Numbered from the stretch's first letter, positions 34,608 through 48,139 are shown. The stretch is 64,000 bases of DNA from Calliphora vicina (GCF_958450345.1 NC_088784.1:68163747-68227746), one strand, 5' to 3'. Notes: generated by a model not told the origin, from the letters alone. Translations and numbers: made by a program.

Positions 34608-34850
34608 CAGAAACCTGCGCCGACTTTATTTCACGGCCGCGGCGGCTGACTCCAAAAAACGTCAGTGACGGCTCAAAGCCGGCTGTCAGCCGACTAAAGA
34701 ATAACTACTCCAAATTCTAAATAATTAAAAATTTAAAAACTGAAATTTCGAAAATTTAATGAAATTACTAAGGAACTTTTATCAAAAAACGGCTGCTAAT
34801 TTCAAGCCGACAACATTTCTGCGGTGGCAGCCGTTCGGCGCACGTCTCTG
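34608..34850. mobile_element. hAT-like MITE (CAGAAACCTGCGCCGA ends)
   Basis: The left end CAGAAACCTGCGCCGA and right end TCGGCGCACGTCTCTG are inverted repeats of ~16 bp. CAG...CTG ends of this type are usual for hAT elements. No clear 8-bp duplication. Locally GC-rich, unlike the surroundings. A related copy is at 41139. Confidence 0.55.
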
Positions 34851-35519
34851 ATAGTATGGAACATTTTCTATGTATATAGACATTTTGCAATTCAGATATA
34901 ATGACTTTATTTCACCAGGATAACAATTGAAGTTTGCAAAAAAATGATTTATAAATAAAGTCAAACACAAGCAAAAATTATCTTGCAAATAGCATCAATT
35001 CCAGTTCGGAAGTAAGCTTTGATGTAGCTGTGGTGCAAATTACAGATGAAACAACATCTTGACTAGCTTTTGCAATAAAAGTTAAAGTTTCACATGTTAT
35101 CCTATAAAGAATATATTTTTTTGATTCTTGTGTTGGTTGAAATACATTTTCCGAAGCCCATAGATGTCTACGGACACACATGCGATATCAATAATCAATT
35201 TACACAACAAATACCGGATGTGAAAATGCGAAATTTCGCACAATTAAAACAACCATACGTATTATATATATTGTTGTTGTTGTGATTGTTAGAAAAATGT
35301 TGCCATTTTTCTGCCCTCTTCTTTGAAAAGAACTTATCTGTAAAGTAGGGGACGTCGAATCTGAGCAAATAAGGCATAATATTAAAGATATTTTCAAGAT
35401 TTATCTCAATAGATATTGGATAGCTGAAAAATAAAGAAAAACATCATAAAATTATACAATTTGGACGAAAATATATACAACATATTCAAATATTTATAAA
35501 ACTCACAAAATATTGACGT
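34851..35519. other. Intron, no gene seen
   Basis: Overlapping small open frames on both strands without recognisable similarity. Confidence 0.5.
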
Positions 35520-36212
35520 ATTTTTATACCCTTCGCCATGAGTGGCAAGGGTATATTTAAGTTTGTCATTCTTTTTGTAAGTTCAACATTTTTCATTTGC
35601 TACCCCAAAAAGTATATATATTCTGGATCGTTATAAATAGCGAAGTCGATATAGCCATGTCCGTCTGTCCGTCTGTATGTTGAAATCAACTTTCCGTAGC
35701 CCCCAAATAACTTACATACATGATTCATATATCAATATAACGGGAATTCTTCCGGCTCGGTTGCTATTTAAAATCGACAAAATCAGCCCATAAATTGCTG
35801 AGATATAAAGAAAAAGCGGGACAACCTCGATTTTTGTCCTATTTTAGATCTATATCTGGATTACTAAGTCATTAATATAGACAATATGGATATCTAATGA
35901 TAGATATTTCAAAGTCCATTGCAACGATGTATAAAGGGCTATAGTAAGTTGGACCTACAATGGGTCAAAATCGGGAAAAATATATTTTAACCGGAATTTT
36001 TTCATCAAAAAATTGTTTTGTAATAAATTCTTTTTTCCAAAAATTTTTTTTTAAATTTAAAAAAAAAATTGGAAAAAAATTGTTCAAAAAAATTAAAAAA
36101 ACTTTTTGCAAACAATTAAAAAAAATTAAATTTTGTTTACCTAAAAATATGTTAAAGTATAATTTGGTATATAAGATTCGCACAGCCGAATAGAGCTCAC
36201 TTACTTGTTTTT
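35520..36212 (+). mobile_element. DINE-1-like copy
   Basis: It begins TTTTTATACCCTTCGCCATG, followed by AAAGTATATATATTCTGGAT, GCCATGTCCGTCTGTCCGTC and GGATTACTAAGTCATTAATA. It ends near GCACAGCCGAATAGAGC and CACTTACTTG. It is the copy most like Drosophila INE-1 in this window. Confidence 0.7.
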
Positions 36213-37600
36213 AAATGGTTATATACTATTGGGCAGACCTTTTAAATACTTTTAATATGGATCAAATTGATTAAAAATACAATATTGTAGGAAAAGGGGC
36301 AGAAAGAAGGCAACATTTTTTTCCCCCAGAAAAGAAACAAAATGGAATTTATAGTTTTATAGCTCTGACTAAAAGGTGTGTGCAACACAACAGCAACGAC
36401 AACAAACCTTAAATGCAATCTGTTAATATAATTATTTACAATATTTTGGGGGGTATATCTTGAATTAATTAGGTGGCAACGCCTAAGTAACATGCAGTTG
36501 TTGTAAATTAAAGTTAAACAAATTTATGTGGTGCACCGAAAGTATGTTTATGTTAAAATGTAGAGTAAAATAAAAATAAAAAAAAAATATGTAACTATGC
36601 AAACAAAATTTGGCATTCAACAAAAAAAAAACTGATACCAATTAAAATATGTACTTACGTAGCACATTATCCAAACTTATAATTGAAGTTAATAAAAAAT
36701 ATTAAATAAAATATTTGCAACATGTTTTTCTCCACATTTTATTAAGAGAACCCCCCTTCAAAAACACACTTTTCATAAATATTTTATTAAAATGTACGAG
36801 TGTATAAATAAGTATTATGCCCACTCAGTTCAATGAATTTCAACTGAGAGGACTGTGTTTATTTTTTACATAAATTTATTTAATTTGCAATTAATTTATT
36901 TAGCAATCACTCAAAAACCAAAAAGAAAAAAATTTAAATAAATTTAAAAAAGATTGACCGATGTCCAACTGTGACAAGTAGGCGCCAATTCGTTTAATGC
37001 AACAATGCCAAATAATAAATAATTATGTGGCATTTATAAACAAATTTATTTAAATACCTTTGAACAAAAAAAAAAATAACATCTAAAAATATTTATCATG
37101 ACACTGCAACACCTCAGCGTTTAACAAATATTTTAAATTTATGGCTATTATTATTAATAATATTAATAATTTTTCTTCTTTTAGTACAAGTTTGATTGTA
37201 CTTTATTTTTTCAATAGCAATAGCGCTTTTTCTGATGACGATGGGTGTATTATTTAACAGTTTTTTTTTTAATAATTTTTCTTATAGTTTAGGTTGCAAA
37301 CTATTGTGTCTATGGCGTCATTTCGTTATTTAGAATAAGAAAAATACTCAAACACACACACACAAATAATAATAAATAACTCGTCAATAGTGTTTTATTA
37401 AAAAGCAAACCAAGTCTATAATGAAATTAAACCGCAACTGTCAGATGCATTTCGATTTTTCAGTACCGACGCTCTTACTCTTTTCTGCTAAATGACCACC
37501 AACAATGTGTCTACAACTACCATACATACACTCACACCCATCGTTTAAAAAGTTCAGAGTTTGAAGAGAATGGATTCTTAACTAAAGGGTCTTTCGTTAA
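36213..37600. other. AT-rich intron, no gene seen
   Basis: No definable repeat or open frame of interest. Confidence 0.5.
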
Positions 37601-37639
37601 GGGATTCCTATATTTAAATTTAAATAAAACAAAGTTTGT

Positions 37640-38290
37640 GTGAGATATCATCGACATTTTTTATTCGTGTGAAAGTCTAATTAATGCCATTAGATATTGA
37701 ATATAATATCATGCAAATGCCCGGCGCTCATTTCCAATTTTCCATGACTTTGGTGCATTAATCAGTCTGAATTTGAACAATTGCATGGGTGTTATGTTGA
37801 CTGTGAGGCCGCTGTGGTTTGTGACTTATTCCCATAGAACTGCGACTTAAGCAAACCCTACAGAAAAAGTATAACGGAGTCAAATCCCACGATCCCGTTG
37901 GCTAGTTCACATCACATCCACGTGAAATGATCATGCTCTCAAATCGCTCGTCAATAACTTTGACGTTGATGGTTATGGACTGGCCAATGTCGTTCTCAAA
38001 AAATGATGACCGATAACGCCCCCAGTCCAAAATGCACACCAAGCAATGACTTTTGGTGTTGGTATCGTCCCAAATTCGACAATTTTGTTTGGGTACGTCA
38101 CCATTCAACCAGAAATGGGCCTCATCGCGTTAAAAGGGCGAAGTGCGTGGAACTTTGCCGAGTAGAACACCGATTTTGATAAAACGATTTTATCATTTGC
38201 ACGTGTTGTTGAACGTCTTGATGATTTCGCAAAACAAACTGAATAAATGATGGCCGATATCAATTATTTAAGTTCGGAAGTCTCTATTGG
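37640..38290 (-). pseudogene. Tc3-like transposase relic H
   Basis: On the minus strand the frame reads DEAHFWLNGDVPKQNCRIW and later FFENDIGQSITINVK, then jumps to ERFESMIISRGCDVN and DLTPLYFF. These match the widespread insect transposase family with DEAHFxLNGxVNKQNxRxW, ending in ISRxxDVNWPPRSCDLTPLD. The middle part carrying the second catalytic Asp is deleted and stops are present. Dead. A second relic of the same type is at 58845-59030. Confidence 0.75.
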
Positions 38291-38403
38291 AAGACCCTTT
38301 AGATTTACTTCAAAACTACCCATTGATTCCCGGGAAATAATAAACAAAATTAAAATTCCGGGAATATCTAAATTATAAATGTGGGAATTAATAACGGTAT
38401 ATT

Positions 38404-38640
38404 CGCGCCCATCGGCAATAACATGTGAAATTTATGTTTAATATCCATTTCCCTCGAAGGGAAAATTGCTATCGTGATATTCCCATAAACTTTTCATTCA
38501 CAATAGTTGATTTTGTTCGTAACAGCTGTTTATTGTTTACAAAATTCCATCGAAAAATTTCGCAACATGGGGAATTTTTTCACGTGAACAAATGTGAAAT
38601 ATTGACTCGCGATAGGCTTGATCGATTCGCGATAGAGGTG
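38404..38640 (-). mobile_element. CAC-MITE copy 3, with duplicated tip
   Basis: It starts CGCGCCCATCGGCAATAAC. The right end carries two tips in a row (GACTCGCGATAGGCTTG, then GATTCGCGATAGAGGTG). ATT flanks both sides (38401-38403, 38641-38643). Confidence 0.75.
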
Positions 38641-38659
38641 ATTAGTCGGTCAAATGTCC

Positions 38660-40320
38660 ATCCCTAGCTTGTCGAGAGACATATACTTGAACAAAATTGT
38701 TAAAAACACATTTTGCATAAACGATTTTAGATCATCAATTGTTTGTGGTTTGTTCGCGTAAACATGATCTTTCAAACGGCCCAAATAAAGTCGTCCAGTG
38801 GCAATTAATGTTGTTTTTTGACGTTTATGGTTATTGTGATTTGTTCGTCGTGTGTGGAGAAATAGTATGACGTGTGTGGCCAGCTTAAAGATGGTTTTGT
38901 TGAAAAATTTCGTTCAAGTTTTCAAAAAACCAATTTTCACAATTAGCGTATCGTTCTATTATTAAAATTTCTGAAGTTATACTAAATAAATGTCAAAGTT
39001 TGACAGCTCAATTCCAGACATTTCATCATTTGCCCACCCTGTTTTTATATAATCAATAAGTGGAACTACGAGTCCAAGTCAAAGAACTGTCAGAAATCTT
39101 TTACAGGGCACAATGAAAATCGTTTCTAAACATTTTCGTTCTAAATTTAGTGATCTGGATCATGTCTAGAACATGTTGCTGCAATATATCTAAATTTCTT
39201 GAGATCTACTTATAAAATTTAAAACAATTGATTTAATACATTTCAACAGTTTAACGTTATTTTTCTGTAGTAGTCGGTTGTGACGACCGCATTTGTTATA
39301 AATATCTAAGTATAGACAGATTTTTCGAAACCCACTTAATTATTTTTATACCCTATTTGTTGTTATTGTTGCTGCCGCTGCTGCTACTGCTGTTACCGTT
39401 TAAATAGGGGTTTATAAACTCAAGAGACAAAAAATTTGTTAGCAATTCATTAATTGTGTGCTGCTGATACTATATATATTTGTTTTTAGTATTCAATTTA
39501 TTTAGCAAAACAATTTTAATTTGTTATTAATTAATATGAAATATTTCAATACCTTTTTTGTGTGATGTGTTTATAAATTTATTTAAATTATTCATGTTGT
39601 CTTCACCTTTTGTGGTCTGTCATTTGGTCTGTCCTTACGTCCGTCCGTCCGTGTAACCAATCAAACATCTGTGTAAATATTTATTTATACTTGTATGAAT
39701 GAATGAATGAATAAATGACTTTATAGAGAGCTAATTGTTTAAATGACTAAAGAAAGAAAATGTTTTTTAATTTAGTCATTGGGGAAAAATCATCGTGTTA
39801 TTTTTTTTTCTTATTTCTTTCAGTTTCAATTTCTTGTTTTTAAATTAATTTTTTTTTTTGTGGCTCACATTGACGTAATATTATTAAGTGAGATGTTTTA
39901 TTTTTGTATATTTTTTTCACCTTTTAAATAATAATTTATTTCCGTTAAAGGCCAATTAAAAGAAGAAACATTTAAAAACAATTGTATAGAATTTGCATGT
40001 TGCAGAAATTATAAAAAAATTTAAGAAATTTTACACATTATTTATTTAAGAAATACAAACAAATACCTTTAGATATGTATCATATTTTAATTTATAGAAT
40101 TTTCATTATTATTTTAGATAGATTACTTCTATCTGCCCCTATAAATAATCAACAAAAACTTTGCTTCGAATTATATATAATTGCAAATAGTTTTATGTAT
40201 GCCTTCCTTTTGTAGCCTTAATCGCAACACTCAGCCTTATTTTGTTTCGATTCTAAAATAACATCCTAGTAATTCGTTCAGTAATCCAGGTCAGTTCATA
40301 TTTTTTCTTTCTCACTACAC
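38660..40320. other. Intron, no gene seen
   Basis: Includes a short GCTGCCGCTGCTGCTACTGC run near 39370, CCGTCCGTCCGTCC near 39640 and GAATGAATGAATGAATAAAT near 39695. Otherwise AT-rich. Confidence 0.5.
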
Positions 40321-40323
40321 TAT

Positions 40324-40578
40324 CACCCCTATCGGTAATAAAATGTGAAATTTTGTTCCCCTGAAATATCCATTTCCCTCGAAGGGAAAATTGCTATCGT
40401 GATATTCCCATGAACTTTTCATTCACAATAGTTGATTTTGTTCGTAACAGCTGTTTATTGTTTATAAAATTCTATCTAAAAATTTCACAACATAGGGAAT
40501 TCTTTCACGTGAACAAAGTTGATGAACGAGAAATGGGAAAAGGTAACATATTTCATGTGAAATATTGATTCGCGATAT
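40324..40578 (-). mobile_element. CAC-MITE copy 4
   Basis: Starts CACCCCTATCGGTAATAAAA. The inner sequence matches the family through to ATTGATTCGCGATA, after which the tip is lost. Confidence 0.75.
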
Positions 40579-40599
40579 ATCTGAGTGTATATCTGAGAA

Positions 40600-41138
40600 A
40601 TAAAAATTTCTGGTGGTGAAGTGAGGTAGACCCTTAACTCTCAAACATAGGCGGGAGATATGACACAGGCTCAAATATCAGCTTAGCTAATAGGCGTTTC
40701 CAAATCATTTCAAACTTGCAATACTTTCAAAATGTTTCATGTAGGTCAAGTTCGACAGTATGAAATTTTGAACATTTCTTGTAAAATTTAATAGTTTCTT
40801 TTCAAGCACAAGTATAATTTAGTTGAATTACACTATAGATTATTTGTTAAATGAAGTTTTTGTTGGATATATTTGCTAAAGAAATTGTAAACTTTTTAAT
40901 TGCCTCTTCTTATAATAAGTAGATCTATTATTAAACATTAATACCAATGTGTCAAATTTAACAAACCATACAAATTCTCAATTGGTCAATTCACAAGGTC
41001 TCTTATCATGTCATATTGTGTTAATGTTCTAATATTTCACAATGGTTTAAAAATGTTATTGTTGCCATTCAAGCAAAAAATGTCCTAAACTATTACTACT
41101 CTGTTAGCTATGTTTATTGTGCTGTCGTAACCAACCAG
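40600..41138. other. Intron, no feature seen
   Basis: AT-rich, no gene. Confidence 0.5.
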
Positions 41139-41311
41139 CAGAGACCTGCGCCGAACCCTAATAGCCGCATACGCCGAGTCGCTGATAATATTCGGGAGCC
41201 GACACTGAGAATCGCAGTCAAAAAGTTATAGTCTGGAAAAATTATGCAAAGCCGCCATACCATTTTTCACAAGCCGCCGCCACCGATAAAAGTGTTCGAC
41301 ACAGGTCTCTG
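41139..41311. mobile_element. hAT-like MITE (CAGAGACCTGCGCCGA ends)
   Basis: Left CAGAGACCTGCGCCGA; right TTCGACACAGGTCTCTG. The same family as 34608-34850 but shorter. No clear 8-bp duplication. Confidence 0.55.
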
Positions 41312-42316
41312 ATAATCAGCTGTTTTTGTTTACAATTATTTTTTGAACAAAATTTGTTTTCGTAAAAGTGTAAAAGTGGTTGCAGAATAATATGCAAACA
41401 AATTTAAGATAATCTTTATTTACTTGAGTCAGCCATTACCACCTCGAAAATGTATTTTTCGCACAAACCGGATATTATTTTAGATTTCTCACTTGGCATT
41501 GTTAAAGAAAATTTTTGTTATTGTTTTATTTTGTATCTGTCTTTTATATCAGCTGATTTAGATTTGAAATAGCACACTTAGTTATGAGGGGTTGTTCACA
41601 ACAGTCGTATTTTTTCTTGTTATTATTTTAGTACTTCTGAAATTAGGACACCTTGTGAATTAGCTTAATGTGTTATCTGCTGTCATTAATTAACAAATTT
41701 GTGTAATTGAGTCATCTTTTAACTGAAATATTTATAATTTTATTTAAAATTCTATATCATACACACATTTTATTAAATGTCTTTAGAAAATTAAGATAAA
41801 TATTTTAATTTGCATTTTTTTTCTTAAAATTTTCCTTATGTCTGTCTGTTTCATTAAACGCAAAATGATATAAAATGTTTATAATTTATACTTAAAATAA
41901 ATGTAAATATTTTAGATAATATTGTTGAACAGTGAGCAACATAAAAAGAGCCTGACTCTTTTAAACAGATTTTGTTCATTTTCAATAGCATAATTCTCAT
42001 GAATATATCTCAGTAATACGTACTAGGTATTTGAAAATAATAGTTCAAGGAATTTTTATTGAGAAAACATATTTTGATCAAAAAAAGTACCAAAAAATAA
42101 TACAATTTCTAGGCCTAAAAAATCGAATTTCAAAAAAGTACCAAAAAAGATTTCTGGTTTTTATTGATCCGAGCCAAATGCATTTAAAATTGTATTTCTT
42201 TGTTAATTTATTTAACAAAGGGTTCCACGGGGACTATTTTGACCACTTGAATTTCAAAAAGTACCAGATAGCTGTCGACTCTTATATTTTTGATTAAAGG
42301 CGGACACATTTAAAAT
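41312..42316. other. Intron, no gene seen
   Basis: The 88-aa open frame at 42031-42297 contains a degenerate repeat (FDQKKYQKIIQFLGLKN, then ISKKYQKRFLVF) but resembles nothing I know and is likely chance. Confidence 0.4.
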
Positions 42317-42319
42317 ATT

Positions 42320-42579
42320 CACCCCTATCGCGAATCAATATCTCACATTAAATATGTTCCCTTTTCCCATTTTTTTGTTTATCAACTTTGTTCACGTGAA
42401 AAAATTCCCCTTGTTGTGAAATTTTTAGATGAAATTTTGTAAACAATCAACAGCTTTACGAACAAAATAAACTATTGTGAATGAAAAGTTTATGGGGATA
42501 TCACGATAGTAATTTTCCCTTCGAGGGAAATGGATATTTCTTCGGAACAAAATTTCACATGTTATTGCCGATAGGGATG
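42320..42579 (+). mobile_element. CAC-MITE copy 5
   Basis: CACCCCTATCGCGAATCAAT to GCCGATAGGGATG, flanked by ATT on both sides. 260 bp, a good representative of the family. Confidence 0.85.
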
Positions 42580-42599
42580 ATTAGTCTAGGTTTATTTGT

Positions 42600-43220
42600 T
42601 TTGGAGATATAGAGGTACAGGTTTTACCCATTTTGCCTAATTTATCCCCCTTTACTATAGAATTTCAAAAAATCCATTCTTAGTGGATCTACATGTTGTA
42701 AAAGGAACACATTACCCCAATTTCAGGTTTCTAGCTTTAGCGGTTTGGGCTGGGTGATGATGAATGAATCAGTCAGTAATTAAGTCACATTAGACTCTGA
42801 AGATTTGCCGGGATTTTCTAAAAATATATTTCGTAATCTCTTTACAAGTTTTCTTCTTAAAATCACATTGTTATTTCTGCACAGATAAAACATATTCGAT
42901 TATATCCATAGATTTTTTCAATACCTACATCAGAAAATTAGTTGACACAGAAGAATTACGATTTAAATTACCAAATTTTTGTCGGCGCCCCAAAATCCCA
43001 AAGTTGGGGACTTAATTCATTATGAATTAAACCCTAAATGTTCTAAATGAAATAATCCTCCAAAGAAGCAAACAAGTCCCAAACCAAAAGTCCCTAAACT
43101 TCAGGCCTTTGCCTAGGCGACAAGCTGTATGATTTAACGCCGGAGGAGACAATCTTGTCACCTAGCCGAATTTTGTCGGATTTTTTTGAAATATTTTACT
43201 GATTTTTGGCTTAACTTAGT
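42600..43220. other. Intron, no feature seen
   Basis: No gene or repeat with definable ends. Confidence 0.45.
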
Positions 43221-43556
43221 CACCCCTATTGCGAATTAATATTTCACATGAAATGTATTCCCTTTTCCCATTTTTTGTTCATCAACTTTGTTCACGTTGA
43301 AAAATTCCCCAACATGGGAAATTTTTAGATGGAATTTTGTAAACAATAAACAGCTGTTACAATGAAAAGTTCATGTAAATATCACGATAGCAATTTTCCC
43401 TTCGAAGGAAATGGATATTTCACATGAAATATGTGAAAAAATATCCCATACTGTTACGAACAAAATCAACTATTGTGAATGAAAACTTCATCGAAATATA
43501 ACGATAGCAATTTTCCCTTCGAGGGAAATGGATATTTATGTTAACATAAATTTCGG
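43221..43556 (+). mobile_element. CAC-MITE copy 6, internally duplicated
   Basis: It starts CACCCCTATTGCGAATTAAT. The segment from TGTTACGAACAAAATCAAC to CCCTTCGAGGGAAATGG occurs a second time (about 43450-43535), the first round being 43355-43415. The right tip is missing. Confidence 0.7.
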
Positions 43557-43697
43557 AATGGTAGTTTCAACTAGATTCTCGTGTTCGGTTTAAACCGAAA
43601 CCGTCCAACAATGAATATTTACAAGTTATCAATATATGAGGAACATTTTTATAGCTTTTTTTTTTGTATATTTTCAAATGTAGCTTGTTTTTATATT

Positions 43698-43737
43698 CAC
43701 CCCTATCGCGAATCAATATTTCAAATGAAATATGTAG
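43698..43737 (+). mobile_element. CAC-MITE fragment 7
   Basis: Only the left tip (CACCCCTATCGCGAATCAAT and the next 20 bases) remains. Confidence 0.65.
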
Positions 43738-43739
43738 AA

Positions 43740-44834
43740 GAGAAGAATTTAGAAAAAATATTTAATTTGGCAGCCGAAAAAGTTATGATGTGACTACAAA
43801 AAATATTTGGGGGAAATTTCATCCCCTAGGTCCTTTAGTGCCTTTGGAGATGTTCTAATTTGTATTCTCCTATCGAAGCAACTTTTCTATCGAAAATTCT
43901 TCTCAATCGAGTTGTTTTGCATCAGACACATGTCATGCTATGCCATTGTAAGTCTACCTATATGGTATGATCTGTCATAAAGAATACTAGCTGCTGTTAT
44001 TGTTTTCAAGTTCAACATCTTGAGAAGAGTACATATAGATTTGTTAAGAATTTAATAAACAATTTTGTTCAGAATTAAAATAATCATATTAACTGTTTCT
44101 TTATTAAATTGTCCCACACTGTATAATAAATAATGCATGTATTCACAACTAACATAACAAAAACAATGAAAATATTCATAATATTGTAGGTTTTTAAAGA
44201 CAAACGCACAAAAATTTGTACGTTGGCACTTAAAAATTTCTCAAGTAAAATCAAAAAATTTAATTTTTAGAAATTTCATTATTTTTGTACTCTTTCAAGT
44301 TATTTAATTATTGACAAATTAAAAATTCCACAAAAAAACCAAGTCCCTCCCATACCATACATACGTAATTTTATTTGGAAGTCATAAATTTTGTGAAAAA
44401 AAATAAATATTGACAATTGATTTTTTTTTGTTTAACATTAATCAAGCACTTCAGTGCAGTACACCCACCCAAAAATAAAATAAATATGTACATTAAATGG
44501 GCAACGTGTCTTGGAAAAATTCCTTTTTTTAAGTTTTTTTCCCTTCATTGTCATTTTTATTTATTTGTCATTTGTTTTTGAAAACATTATTTATTTATCT
44601 GTTTTTTTCAATTTAAAATTACGCAAAACTGTCACAATAAGTTTTTATTTTTATATGAAATAAATTTGAAAATGCACAAAAATAAATGTTGCATAGAATA
44701 TTCAAATAAAAATGATAAAACATTTCAATGCTGTAAAGTCAAGTAAATTTATGAGTATGTATAGAGAATGAAATGTATAAAATTTTAAATAAAAATGTAT
44801 AAATGTGAACACAGTGGAACTGAAATGAGTTAAT
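43740..44834. other. Intron, no feature seen
   Basis: AT-rich, no gene. Confidence 0.5.
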
Positions 44835-45207
44835 CATCTCTATCGCGAATCAATTGAAAAAAAATTCGCCGGTAGTTTTTTTTCCCTTTTCTCAATTTTC
44901 CTATACAAATTCTATGTTAAAAAAACGAAGAGGAAAGAAACTCTCGGGGGATTTTTTTTCATAATTGGGCTAAATATTTCACATGAAATATGTTCCCTTT
45001 TCCCATTTTTTGTTCATCAACTTTGAAAAAATTCCTCATGTTGTGAAATTTTTAGATGGAATTTTGTAAACAATAAACAGCTGTTACGAACAAAATCAAC
45101 TATTGTGAATGAAAAGTTTATGGGAATATCACGATAGCAATTTTCCCTTCGAGGGAAATGGATATTTCATGGGAACAAAATTTTTAATGTCATTGCCGAT
45201 ATGGGTG
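44835..45207 (+). mobile_element. CAC-MITE copy 8, with an inserted ~110-bp inverted-repeat element
   Basis: The tips CATCTCTATCGCGAATCAAT and GCCGATATGGGTG are flanked by AAT on both sides (44832-44834, 45208-45210). About 110 bp (44855-44965) lie between ...GAATCAAT and AATATTTCAC. The insert has inverted A-rich arms (GAAAAAAAATTCGCCGGTAG versus CTCTCGGGGGATTTTTTTTC) and resembles 30395-30500. Confidence 0.75.
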
Positions 45208-45209
45208 AA

Positions 45210-47620
45210 TATGTATTCGAAACTTTAAAAATCTAATTAATTGATCTGCAAAATAATCCTTTGTAATACTGTGCCAGTAATTTCATATAGGATTTCTAAT
45301 TTCCAGGAAATTTTTTAATTCAAAATTACGCCAAAACTCAGTAAAGTTATTCGAATAATCAGTTTTCATAGAATTTTGCCAGCATTTTAAATGATGTATA
45401 CAATCCTAGCAAAAACTTGCAATTACTCAATAACTTACCTTTCAATTATTACTACATATTTACTGCATTACTTGGAAGTACTTGAGTAATGGCTTATTTA
45501 TTATTGATTGATTGGCAACAAATCAAAATGAATCTGTTTCATCAGTTCGGAAATAATACTGTAACTTTATGAAGAAAAATTCCCAAAGTTTTCAGACAAA
45601 AATAGAAACCCTAATTATTTTCATCTGTAAAGATGATTATTTTCCTTATGATGCGTGATATTTTTGTATAATGCGACGAATTAATTATATTTTTAAAACA
45701 AAATCAACAACAATTTCTTTGTAATAAATTTAAAATCTTTTTCTTTCAAATACAAATGAATTATATTGCAATAAACTTAAAAAATATATAAACTAATCAT
45801 GATCAACTCAATCTGTAGTGTTCGTTTTTTTTTTTTTGAAAATCTTAAACTATTTTCGCTGCCACACAAAATACAATAAAACAAAAAATACTCATGCCTC
45901 TTAATCTTAACAACAACATTTTACAATTTACTACCATATAAGGTATTCAACAAAAATTTAGTAAATAAATAAAATGAATTGAATAGAATAGCAAACAAAA
46001 AATCTTTAATTTATGATTAAAAAAAAAAAAAATAGGCACATTGAGGCCAATTTAAGTCTTTAATACCAAATATTGGCAAAACGAGGACTTAATGAAGTAT
46101 GCTGACAGCAAAAGAATTTTAGAAGCATAGTGTAAAGCTAAATACTCCCCCTGCTAAAAGAGTTTTATTTTTTTATTCCCTTTTAATTGCCCCCAGCCCC
46201 CACTTGTTGCCTCAAAATTGAAATTACTTGTAACGCGACAAAACGCTACAAAATTAAAAATAATATTGTAGATATTATAAAAACACACCGCTTTGCTTTA
46301 ATTGCCTCAAGTTGCATTGACTTAATTCTACATAAATGGCCACAAACACTGAAACCAGATCGTAATTGTTGTCATCTTATTATAGCCTGCCTTACTAACT
46401 CACTGACTGGCTGGCTGGCTGGCAATCTCTCTGTAGCTTTTTCTGAATTTTTTATTTTATTTTTTTTGCATACTTAATTGAAAAGCGTTTCACGTTTTTG
46501 GTGTTTTTACAGTAAATTGACATTACAAAATACAATAGTAGGTAGGGTGTAGTATTTAGTTTTGCATTATGTTTGCTACACTTTACGAATAAATTTGAAT
46601 AAATTTTCAAATACTTTTGGTCTGGGGTAACTGATTTACTGGCTCATATTTTAACACCTCTTAACTAATAATTTATTTTGTGCCAAGATGAGATAATGAA
46701 AAGAAAGCAATTACTCCCTTCATCATTTAGATGTTGTTTGGCATCATTATCTTATATTGGATAATGAAATAACGAGGTGCCAATATGAGACAATCGGAAC
46801 GTTTTTTAAGGTTTTATAATATAATAGATTGAGGTATTACGATTTTAATCGATCAAAATTCAAAAATGTCTATACTTTTATTGAAAGATTTAGGAGATCC
46901 TACTAAGTTAATTCTGGAAAAAATGCATAATTCATTTCGAAAGAAAACCTTTTCAAATCAGAATGTATTTTCTCTAAATATGAATATTCTTAGAAGCTGT
47001 AGTGATAAGCACCTTAATAATTCCTTTAAGAACTTAAAATTTTGACCTACTCGAAAAGTATTATTTTTTTTTTAAATGTTTGGCACAAAGAGTAAACTTG
47101 TTAGGTTGTGATAATCGAATGATTCAATTTTAATAATCGAATTTTTGTGTGGTGGCTTAAAATTTAGGTTTTTTTAAATATGCCAAAAAAAATCACCTGT
47201 CCCCAGACGAAATGTTGTCTCTAAAAGCTTTATAAATCCCCAACATTGATGACAAATCTCCAAGACTGGCGACAGGTGAGCTCTTGGAGCTCGTTCTCTT
47301 GTCGCTTTCGATAATCGTTATCGAATGTTTTATCCGAGAAACGTTCGATGACGATTTTATTATCGAAAGTCGTGAGAAGAGGCCTTAAAGGGCTCAAAAG
47401 ATATGCAAAGGTTCTCAATGGCTGAGTTACGTTCGTTTAAGCTTTAAAAAATGCACTTTTTTAACAAAAATAATATTTCTTCACGCTATAAGTCTATCTA
47501 GAGGCAGTAAAATATTTTGCTTTAGTTGGAGAGTACCTTAACTTTGAACTGAAGTAACGAATAGATTTTCAGAAATTTTTTAATGATGTTGTAACTTTAA
47601 GACTACCGTTATTTCACTAA
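45210..47620. other. Intron, no gene seen
   Basis: AT-rich. The 96-aa frame at 46187-46477 includes a CTGGCTGGCTGGCTGGC repeat and is unsupported. Around 47300-47370 are several TCGATAATCG/TTATCGAA-like short palindromes without a known role. Confidence 0.45.
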
Positions 47621-47625
47621 AATGA

Positions 47626-47874
47626 ACGCCAATAACATGTGAAATTTATGTTCCCATGAAATATCCATATCCCTCGAAGGGAAAACTGCTATTGTGATAT
47701 TTCTATGAACTTTTCATTCACAATAGTTGATTTTGTTCGTAACAGCTGTTTATTGTTTACAAAATTCCATCGACAAATTTCACAACATGAGAAATTGTTT
47801 CACGTGAACATATTTGAACGAAAAATGGGAAAGGGAACATATTTCATGAGAAATATTGATTCGCGATAAGGATG
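47626..47874 (-). mobile_element. CAC-MITE copy 9
   Basis: CGCCAATAACATGTGAAATT to GATTCGCGATAAGGATG. The left tip is decayed, the rest matches the family. Confidence 0.75.
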
Positions 47875-48139
47875 TATAAGTTTTTCCGTTATAAACTCCC
47901 ACCAATCAGAATTTTTACTCCCACCAATCAGAATTTTTACAGGAGAATCCCTGCGTATAAGGATTCTATCCTTTAAGGACCGCGAGTTAAATAAATTAAT
48001 AAATTGCTACCTTTTTTTAGAATGTCCAACAGCGTATGGACCCTAAGCCTAACGTGTCGATTCCAATATTTTGCATATCTATAAATGATGTTCCAGCTCA
48101 GTGTGATTTGACAGTACCTTATCAAAGGACATTTTTATC

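Noticed and set aside
34608..34850. GC-rich patch as a CpG-type promoter or exon
   Set aside because: Its ends are inverted CAGARACC/GGTCTCTG repeats shared with 41139-41311, so a hAT-like MITE explains it better.
42031..42297. 88-aa frame with repeated YQK motifs
   Set aside because: AT-rich composition, no homology recognised, and a location next to a MITE in deep intron.
46187..46477. 96-aa frame as a nested gene
   Set aside because: It includes a CTGGCTGGCTGGC microsatellite and a T-rich tail, and no recognisable domain or splice signals.
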